Part shown: positions 58,452-64,000 of the stretch, piece by piece
Layout: each line of letters opens with the position of its first letter
Position numbering within the stretch: the stretch's first letter is position 1
Assembly: GCA_049697115.1 (NCBI GenBank)
Contig: JBAVVD010000009.1
Span: 171,257 to 235,256, forward strand
DNA: 64,000 nucleotides
Direction: 5' to 3'
Origin: JBAVVD01 sp049697115
GTDB lineage: Bacteria > Acidobacteriota > Aminicenantia > Aminicenantales > UBA4085
Notes under the pieces: model-generated
What the model saw: the letters and a program-made list of their open reading frames with translations, nothing else
What the model was told of the DNA's origin: nothing
The model's database searches: none
Program-made: the position numbers and the translations under genes

Positions 58452-58888
58452 TGCGCCTCATTACGCTGAGAGAAGTCGAATATATTGCTTTCAGGCTGGC
58501 CCAGGAGATGTTGGCTTTTAACGAGCCAATCCCTGATTTTTCCACACGATTTCCCCATATTCTGGAAAGTTGCCTTGCGGCTCCTTTTCAGAGTTTTTCA
58601 AAAAAGCCTCTTTATCCTGGACTTATTTCAAAGGCAAGCATGCTCTTCTATTTAATGATCAAGAACCATCCTTTTCAGAACGGAAACAAAAGGATCGCCA
58701 TAACCACCCTTTTCGTCTTTCTGTATCTGAACGGAAAATGGATAGAGGTGGACACGCAAGAGCTCTATAATTTCACAGTCTGGATTGCGCAGAGCCCTCC
58801 CCAATTCAAGAGTGAAACTGTGCAGGCTATAGAGAAATTCCTGAGAACTCACACAATCAAGTTGAGTGATAGAGATGAAGGCAAATAA
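58451..58888 (+). CDS. Fic/Doc (death-on-curing) family protein
   Basis: 145-residue Fic-fold protein of the Doc branch, which modifies target proteins with a nucleotide or phosphate. The active motif is HPFQNGNKRIAI, with the catalytic histidine, and is intact. No inhibitory (S/T)xxxE(G/N) helix is evident in this protein, so control must come from the partner encoded upstream. The start overlaps the HTH gene stop. The pair is best read as a type II toxin-antitoxin-like module with an unusual MerR/excisionase-type antitoxin instead of Phd. Confidence 0.88.
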   Translation: MRLITLREVEYIAFRLAQEMLAFNEPIPDFSTRFPHILESCLAAPFQSFSKKPLYPGLISKASMLFYLMIKNHPFQNGNKRIAITTLFVFLYLNGKWIEVDTQELYNFTVWIAQSPPQFKSETVQAIEKFLRTHTIKLSDRDEGK

Positions 58889-59002
58889 GGTGCGCCGGTC
58901 TCAGAAGGTGCGGAAGATATTAGGCCCAAGTCGGAAATCGCCGTAGAGTGATAAATATTTTCACTTATTTCTCAGCATGAATTTTTTACAAATACTCCTG
59001 GA

Positions 59003-59722
59003 TTAAGCTTTTTCCAGAAGCTCTCCGAGCCGTTTCGAGTTATAGACGGCATAGGCTTTGTAGTCGTTGTTAAAATAGGCGAAGCATTCCTCGGCGTTTG
59101 AATCTTTAATTGATTCAGCCCATTCCTTGAGTTCTTCATCCCTGTAGTTGTAGCGATATCCGCCAGTTAAACCGTGAAAACGAAAATACGCAATGGGGGT
59201 TGTAGAGACCACGGTTTTGGGGACGATAGAGGAGGAAACAATGCAGAAGATAATTTGGCGGGAGCGAAGAAGTTCGAAGACTTCTTCCGTGTACCAGCTC
59301 TCATGCCGGAATTCGATTACGTTCTTATATAGAGGAGACAGTGTTGAGAGAAATTCTTCGAGCGTCTTGAGATCCATCGTTATCGACGGGGGAAGCTGGA
59401 AAAGTAGGCACCCCAGTTTCTCCTCCAGGTTTTCAGCCAGGAGGGTGAAGTATTTCACATCAGGCTGGACATCCTTCAATTTTTTGATGTGGGTGATCCG
59501 GCGGTTGGCTTTGAGCGTGAATTTAAAATCCGCCGGTGTTTTCTTCAACCATCCCTTGAGTGTCTCCGGCCTGGGAAAGCGGTAAAAGGTCATGTTGATC
59601 TCGACTGTGTTGAAGTGCTCGGAGTAGTAGCTCAACCAGTCTTTTTGCGCAAGATGTGCAGGATAAAATATCTCTCTCCAGCCCGCGTAGCTCCAGCCTG
59701 ATGTCCCCAGATGATAAATCAT
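59003..59722 (-). CDS. DUF72 family protein, second copy
   Basis: Second DUF72 (YecE) protein, 239 residues, typical minimal length. It opens with HLGTSGWSYAGWREIFYP, then has EINMTFYRFPRPETL, GCLLFQLPPSI, VIEFRHESWY and AYFRFHGLTGGYRYNYRDEE, and ends with the conserved FAYFNNDYKAYAVYNSKRL. GGGAGAGAGG precedes the ATG. Function of the family remains unknown. It is closer to the consensus than the copy at 24082. Confidence 0.9.
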   Translation of the reverse strand: MIYHLGTSGWSYAGWREIFYPAHLAQKDWLSYYSEHFNTVEINMTFYRFPRPETLKGWLKKTPADFKFTLKANRRITHIKKLKDVQPDVKYFTLLAENLEEKLGCLLFQLPPSITMDLKTLEEFLSTLSPLYKNVIEFRHESWYTEEVFELLRSRQIIFCIVSSSIVPKTVVSTTPIAYFRFHGLTGGYRYNYRDEELKEWAESIKDSNAEECFAYFNNDYKAYAVYNSKRLGELLEKA

Positions 59723-59906
59723 TCCTCTCTCCCTATTTTTATGGGCTGAGCCTCAGCTTATCAATAGATTAACTTAAATAGCTGAAGAGTCCAAGAAACT
59801 TACTTTTTGGCGCCGGTGATAGATATATGGAAAATAATAATTCAATATGGAGGGGATAAGTCAACGAAAAAATTTCTGAAGAAGCTTTCCTCGATTGTGT
59901 TCCGGA

Positions 59907-61313
59907 TCAGGTCAAGCGTTTTAACAGCGCCCCGATTTTTTTGGCCATGGATGAAGCGGCCGGAGGATCGTAATTGGAGAGCACGACCACCGTGTATCCA
60001 GGGACTGGATTTATGTCCAACTCGGCGTTAATGCCCGGTGCGCCGCCGGCAAAAGCCATAGCCCCTGGGAATCGAGCCATCCCCGAAGGTCCGAGCAGCC
60101 GGCCTTCCTTGATGGCCGTAGCAAATTTGAGAAGGTCCATGGCCGTCGAGTATCCCCCTCCAGCAGAACTTCCCCGCGCCGGCCGGGTGTGGATGTTATT
60201 GCGCCGCGGCTCGTCCTCGTGATTGCCCTGGTCCCAGCGCCGTGTGTACCCGCTGGCCATATTGGTCTCGGGAATATCCGAAAAAGGATGTCCGCTGTTT
60301 GTCATGCCGGCAGGCTTATAGATGTTTTCAGCCGTATAGTCATAATAGCTCATGCCAGAAACCTTTTCGATGATCAGTCCGAGAACGATATAGCCGCCAT
60401 TGGAATACTGTCGCTTCGAACCGGGTTCGAAAAGGAGCGGTTTCGAGGCGAAGAGAGGCAGGTAATCGGAGAGGGAGCGAATGCGATCCTTTGGCGTCGC
60501 CACATAATCAGGACCAAAGAAATCTCCAATTCCCGAGGTCATTTCCAGCAAGTGGCGAATGCTAATTTTGCCTGCCGCCTCGGGATTGGGGTATTCAGGC
60601 AGAAATCGGTCGATATGATCATCGAGCGAAAGCTTTCCCTTCTCGGCCAATTGTTCGATAGCCACCTGAGTGAAGATCTTGTTGATCGATCCCAGGTTGA
60701 AGCGAGTATCGGATCGGTTGGCGATGCCGTATTCGACGCTGGCCAAGCCGCAGGCCTTGTGGAAAATCACATCTCCCTGATAGGCCAGGAGCACAACACC
60801 GGAGAAGGTTCCCTCTTTTGATCTCCGGTCGATTTCCGCTGCTATTTCGCCTACCATTTCCTTCCGGGTCAGCGGGGGACCGGATAAATCCATCACCTCG
60901 GATTCTTCGACGAGGTTGATCATAATGCTCAGGATCTTTCGGGGCTCAGCCGCTTCGAAAGTGAAGGTTATCTCCAGCAGCCGGCCGCTGGAGTCCCTGG
61001 CCAGCAGCCGGAATTGTCCGGGGGATTCGGAAAGAACTTTCTGGGGATCCAGTTCCCCGGCCTGCTGCTTGATGGTGTGGAAACGCTCTAACCGCTCCGA
61101 AAGCGGCATTTTACCGACGGCTTCGACGCTGAGATGCTCCTGGATAAAGGAGCTCATGCGCTGCTCGTCACCCGAGTTGAAGGCGGCAAAATAGGCGGCG
61201 ACCCGCTGCCCCTGCTCAGTCTGAGGAAAGGAGAAACGGGCTTTCTCTTGAGCTCCCATGATAGAGGAAACCATCAGGGCAAGAGTGATAATCATTGGCC
61301 GGATTTTTCTCAT
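59907..61313 (-). CDS. Exported serine beta-lactamase-like hydrolase with N-terminal extension
   Basis: Class C beta-lactamase/esterase-fold protein of 468 residues. A signal peptide (IRPMIITLALMVSSIMG) is followed by a 130-residue NTF2-like N-terminal region (VAAYFAAFNSGDEQRMSSFI). The serine-lysine pair is in FNLGSINKIFTQVA (SxxK) and the tyrosine motif is YSNGGY. The start at MRKIRPM has AAGGAG eight bases upstream. Such proteins act as D-aminopeptidases, esterases or carboxypeptidases, and usually not as drug-destroying enzymes. It stands alone. Confidence 0.88.
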   Translation of the reverse strand: MRKIRPMIITLALMVSSIMGAQEKARFSFPQTEQGQRVAAYFAAFNSGDEQRMSSFIQEHLSVEAVGKMPLSERLERFHTIKQQAGELDPQKVLSESPGQFRLLARDSSGRLLEITFTFEAAEPRKILSIMINLVEESEVMDLSGPPLTRKEMVGEIAAEIDRRSKEGTFSGVVLLAYQGDVIFHKACGLASVEYGIANRSDTRFNLGSINKIFTQVAIEQLAEKGKLSLDDHIDRFLPEYPNPEAAGKISIRHLLEMTSGIGDFFGPDYVATPKDRIRSLSDYLPLFASKPLLFEPGSKRQYSNGGYIVLGLIIEKVSGMSYYDYTAENIYKPAGMTNSGHPFSDIPETNMASGYTRRWDQGNHEDEPRRNNIHTRPARGSSAGGGYSTAMDLLKFATAIKEGRLLGPSGMARFPGAMAFAGGAPGINAELDINPVPGYTVVVLSNYDPPAASSMAKKIGALLKRLT

Positions 61314-61701
61314 GGCGGCGCTCCTTTCTGGAAAAGTCATAATTAGAACGGCAACCAGACGGAAAAAGTTGCGTGCCCGGCCCAGATCAGAGTCTCCAGA
61401 GGCCGCTTCTTTGATGATCGGCCGGAGGAATTAATACTCCTTCTCGAAGCGGCTCTCATAGTCCATCAGAAAGCGCTCGAAATAATGGAATAACACACGA
61501 CACAGGACAGTCCGCTCCGGATGTCGAGGACGATAGACTTCAATCACAGGTGGAGCTTTTCATCAAAAAACGACCCGATCGTAAAAAGTGACCTCTCTGC
61601 GTATATACGCCGGGACGAATACACAAAGGAGACAATCTTTATCTATAAGGAAGTCTCATAGCTCGAGGTGAAAAAAACTGGAGTCACTTCTCAGTTCAAA
61701 G

Positions 61702-61725
61702 CCCAAATTTGATAAAAAACAAAGA
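61702..61725. promoter_or_regulatory. Candidate operator shared with acyl-CoA dehydrogenase gene
   Basis: CCCAAATTTGATAAA followed by an A-rich ACAAAGAG tail, nearly identical to 4838-4860. It lies about 45 bases upstream of the -35 of the synthetase promoter. Confidence 0.3.
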
Positions 61726-61770
61726 GAAGGAGATTATCGAAAATTACAGGATCTCAACAACAGAAATTGC

Positions 61771-61800
61771 TTGATGAAAATTGAGAAGAGCGGATATAAT
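61771..61800 (+). promoter_or_regulatory. Promoter of the acyl-CoA synthetase gene
   Basis: TTGATG is followed after 18 bases by a perfect TATAAT. The leader to the ATG would be about 90 bases. Confidence 0.55.
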
Positions 61801-61897
61801 CTCTTATCGGGTCGAAAAAGCCCCCAGTCGATGGACGGTCCAAAAAAATCGGTCGGCCCGTCCGAACTTTCTAAAAAATAAAATAGAAGGATCGAAT

Positions 61898-63601
61898 ATG
61901 TCAAACATCAGGTCGTATGAAGAACGCTTAAAAAACTTCAACTGGTCCATCTCCGAGAAGGAACTCGAGTACACGCCAGGAACAATCCTTAATATCGGAT
62001 GGTACTGCACGGACCGGATCTGCCAGAAAGGCAAAGCGGATCAGCCGGCCTTTATCTGGGAAGGCTATGGCGGCGCCGAAAAGAGATACACCTTTAACGA
62101 CATCCGCCGGGCCAGCAATACCATCGGGGCTTTTCTCAAGGGACTGGGCATCCGGCCCGAAGAAAGAGTCTGCCTGTTTATGGACAGAATCCCCGAGCTC
62201 TATATCGGCTTTCTGGGCATTCTGAAAATGGGCGCTATCGCCCAGCCGCTCTTCTCCGCTTTTGGCGACGAGTCTCTGCTTGTCCGCCTGGAAAACGCCC
62301 GGACTTCGGCCATTCTCACACAGCGCAAGCACGTCCCCAAAGTCCGTAAAATTCTTGAGAAGCTCCCTCATCTCAGGCATATCCTCATCGTCGACTACGA
62401 CGGCAAGAGTCCCCTCAGAGAACGGGAAATCCCATTCTCCCTTGAAAAAGAAGCGCCTGTGGACTCTTTGGAAATCTTCCCCACTCGAGCGGAATCCCCC
62501 TCGGTCATTCACTACACCTCCGGAACGACCGGCCAGCCCAAAGGTGTGAAACTTGTCCACTACTCCCTCATCTCCCAATACCTGACGACAAAATGGATTC
62601 TTGATCTCCAGGAAGACGACATCTACTGGTGCACGGCCGATCCCGGCTGGGTCACGGGCACTTCCTACGGGATCATCGGCCCCTGGAGCATGGGCATCAC
62701 CCAGTGCGTGCTGGACAGCGGCTTCTCGGCGGAAGCCTGGTACAGGTTTATCGAAAAGCACAGGATCACCATGTGGTATTCGGCACCCACCGCCATCCGC
62801 TCCCTGATGAAAGCCGGCGAGGAAATCGTAAAAAAATTCGACTTGTCCTCGCTCCGTCATCTAGCCAGCGTCGGAGAGCCCCTCAATCCTGAGGCCGTCA
62901 TCTGGTCGGAGAAAGTCTTCGGGAAACCCTTTCTCGATACTTACTGGCAGACGGAAACAGGCTCGATCATGATCAGCAACTTTCCAGGAATGAAAATCAA
63001 GCCCGGCTCAATGGGCAAAGCGTTTCCCGGCATCACCGCCACGGTGCTTGACCCCAAAACATACGAACCTTACAGCGAGCCGGGGAAAATCGGCCTCATC
63101 GCCTTAAAGCCTGGCTGGCCCTCGATGATGAGGACTTATTGGAACAATGAAGACGCTTATCAAAATAAATTCCGGAACGGCTGGTACATCACCGGAGACC
63201 GCGCCAGTATCGATAAAGAAGGTTATTTCTGGTTTGTCGGCCGGGACGACGATGTCATCAACACCGGCGGACATCTGGTCAGCCCATTTGAGGTGGAATC
63301 CGCCCTGCTCGAGCATCCGTCGATCGCCGAATCCGCCGTGGTCAGCAAGCCGGACCCCATCAATATGGAAGTGGTCAAGGCTTTTGTCACATTGAAGCCC
63401 GGCTTTGCGCCGAGTAAAGACCTGGAGCTTGAGGTCATGAATTTTATCCGGAAGAGACTCTCACCGCTGGCCATGCCGCAGGAAATCGAATATGTGGACT
63501 CCCTTCCCAAGACAAGAAGCGGTAAAATCATGCGCCGCATTCTCCACGCCAGGGAATGGGGGGAAGATATCGGAGACACCTCGACGCTCGAAAACGACTA
63601 G
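61898..63601 (+). CDS. Acetyl-CoA synthetase-like acyl-CoA ligase
   Basis: AMP-forming ligase of 567 residues that activates a short carboxylic acid to its CoA thioester through an acyl-adenylate. The ATP loop is YTSGTTGQPKGVKL, the adenine and acid pocket is DTYWQTETGSIMISNFPG, the hinge region is GRDDDVINTGGH, and the catalytic lysine is in KTRSGKIMRRIL. The start is ATG 61898 with AAGGA upstream. It is shorter than standard acetyl-CoA synthetase (about 650) at the N terminus, close to the AcsA form. An acyl carrier protein gene follows 225 bases later, so the acyl group might be passed to a carrier. Confidence 0.88.
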   Translation: MSNIRSYEERLKNFNWSISEKELEYTPGTILNIGWYCTDRICQKGKADQPAFIWEGYGGAEKRYTFNDIRRASNTIGAFLKGLGIRPEERVCLFMDRIPELYIGFLGILKMGAIAQPLFSAFGDESLLVRLENARTSAILTQRKHVPKVRKILEKLPHLRHILIVDYDGKSPLREREIPFSLEKEAPVDSLEIFPTRAESPSVIHYTSGTTGQPKGVKLVHYSLISQYLTTKWILDLQEDDIYWCTADPGWVTGTSYGIIGPWSMGITQCVLDSGFSAEAWYRFIEKHRITMWYSAPTAIRSLMKAGEEIVKKFDLSSLRHLASVGEPLNPEAVIWSEKVFGKPFLDTYWQTETGSIMISNFPGMKIKPGSMGKAFPGITATVLDPKTYEPYSEPGKIGLIALKPGWPSMMRTYWNNEDAYQNKFRNGWYITGDRASIDKEGYFWFVGRDDDVINTGGHLVSPFEVESALLEHPSIAESAVVSKPDPINMEVVKAFVTLKPGFAPSKDLELEVMNFIRKRLSPLAMPQEIEYVDSLPKTRSGKIMRRILHAREWGEDIGDTSTLEND

Positions 63602-63730
63602 CGGAAGAAAATGGAGACGGTTTTCCGTGTCCTCCCATCGGTTGAGAGAGACACCGATCATCTCGGAAAAAAATACATGCGAACGGCCCTGTCAACTGGA
63701 CATCGGGCGCCGCTTTGGCTTAGAATGACG

Positions 63731-63750
63731 GTTGTTTGAGCGGAAACAAC
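63731..63750. promoter_or_regulatory. Inverted repeat upstream of acyl carrier gene
   Basis: GTTGTTT and AAACAAC are separated by six bases, 77 bases before the carrier-protein start. It may be an operator or small hairpin. Confidence 0.25.
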
Positions 63751-63826
63751 AGCCCGCTTTCCCCTTTCGGGAAGAAAGAGGAAATAAAATTGGATGGGCC
63801 ACAAAATTCAATAAGGAGTTTTGGAT

Positions 63827-64000
63827 ATGGAAGAACTCAAGGACGTCATCCTCAAATACGTCACCGAGGAATACCTGGAAGAAGACAGCGAACCCCTCAC
63901 TTATGACACTCCTCTGATCTCGGGCGGAATCGTCGATTCGTTTTCCATGGTTTCGCTGAAGAGATTCCTGGAAAACAAGTACAGTATCTCCATTCCTGAC
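63827..64000 (+). CDS. Acyl carrier protein (3' end outside window)
   Basis: The first 58 codons of a phosphopantetheine carrier protein are present. The attachment motif is GGIVDSFSMVSL, with the expected serine in DSFS. Start ATG 63827 has AAGGAG eight bases upstream. It is the divergent type of carrier found in specialised pathways (DSF in place of the DSL of fatty-acid ACP). Placed after an acyl-CoA ligase, it may start a biosynthetic or amino-acid-modifying operon that continues beyond the window. Confidence 0.85.
   Translation, partial: MEELKDVILKYVTEEYLEEDSEPLTYDTPLISGGIVDSFSMVSLKRFLENKYSISIPD

Larger units (their letters stand above)
61314..61897. other. Divergent intergenic region before acyl-CoA synthetase
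   Basis: 584 bases without a gene. It contains the 12-base palindrome GCGTATATACGC at 61599, the acyl-CoA-gene motif at 61702 and the promoter at 61771. The upstream 200 bases show nothing recognisable. Confidence 0.45.

Overview
The window carries about 50 protein genes on both strands, no rRNA, no tRNA I could find and no CRISPR array. It looks like a chromosomal segment of an uncultured Gram-negative-type bacterium. Evidence for an outer membrane is a TolC/RND efflux operon, a small outer-membrane barrel protein and lipoprotein signals. The mix of secreted M28 peptidases, a penicillin-acylase-type hydrolase, amino-acid catabolic enzymes, methylmalonyl-CoA genes, a beta-propeller hybrid sensor kinase and a decayed VWFA-related protein is what I would expect from the Acidobacteriota/Aminicenantes neighbourhood. 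That taxonomic guess is inference from gene content only.

Layout. 1-2.2 kb: NtrY-like sensor kinase (cut by the window edge) and a flavodoxin. 2.2-4.75 kb: acyl-CoA dehydrogenase, MeaB GTPase and methylmalonyl-CoA epimerase, one operon. 4.9-7.4 kb: two-gene ABC exporter with a solo copy of a dispersed repeat at its 3' edge. 7.4-12.3 kb: YHS-type small protein, acylphosphatase, VKOR-DsbA fusion, ThiD and two secreted unknowns. 12.6-15.6 kb: two adjacent LytS-type kinases with one LytTR regulator. 15.7-19.4 kb: secreted propeller protein, small membrane protein, ECF sigma factor and its zinc-finger anti-sigma. 19.5-25.6 kb: penicillin acylase, ABC-type binding lipoprotein, threonine dehydratase, DUF72, nitroreductase. 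26-30.6 kb: a 1552-residue hybrid sensor with 14 propeller repeats. 30.7-35.3 kb: M28 peptidase, then a DUF997/SSF symporter/dipeptide epimerase operon. 35.5-41.1 kb: RND pump, adaptor and TolC. 41.2-41.8 kb: remnants of a transposase and of a VWFA-type protein. 41.8-46.7 kb: lexA-dinB-dnaE2 SOS mutagenesis cassette. 46.8-48.8 kb: SDR protein and L-threonine dehydrogenase. 48.9-52.6 kb: NhaC antiporter, M28-FN3 peptidase and outer-membrane protein. 52.8-54.9 kb: a secreted tandem DUF4438 protein ending inside a 192-bp inverted-repeat element. 55-57.8 kb: SpoIID-like protein and PyrE. 58.2-58.9 kb: HTH plus Fic/Doc toxin-antitoxin-like pair. 59-61.3 kb: second DUF72 and a serine hydrolase. 61.9-64 kb: acyl-CoA synthetase and an acyl carrier protein cut by the window edge.

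How the parts fit. Many genes serve peptide and amino-acid use: secreted peptidases, a dipeptide epimerase beside a symporter, threonine dehydrogenase and dehydratase, propionyl/methylmalonyl-CoA steps and acyl-CoA activation. A second theme is envelope sensing and defence (ECF/anti-sigma, LytS/LytTR, hybrid kinase, efflux). The least explained items are the 192-bp structured inverted-repeat element with a third arm copy 50 kb away, the tandem DUF4438 protein, the four GTTAAC sites before the Fic/Doc pair, and the direct-repeat operator placed at the predicted lexA transcription start. Most genes have good Shine-Dalgarno sites. A few (lexA, the YHS protein, the first DUF72) have strong promoters so close to the start codon that their mRNAs should be leaderless or nearly so.
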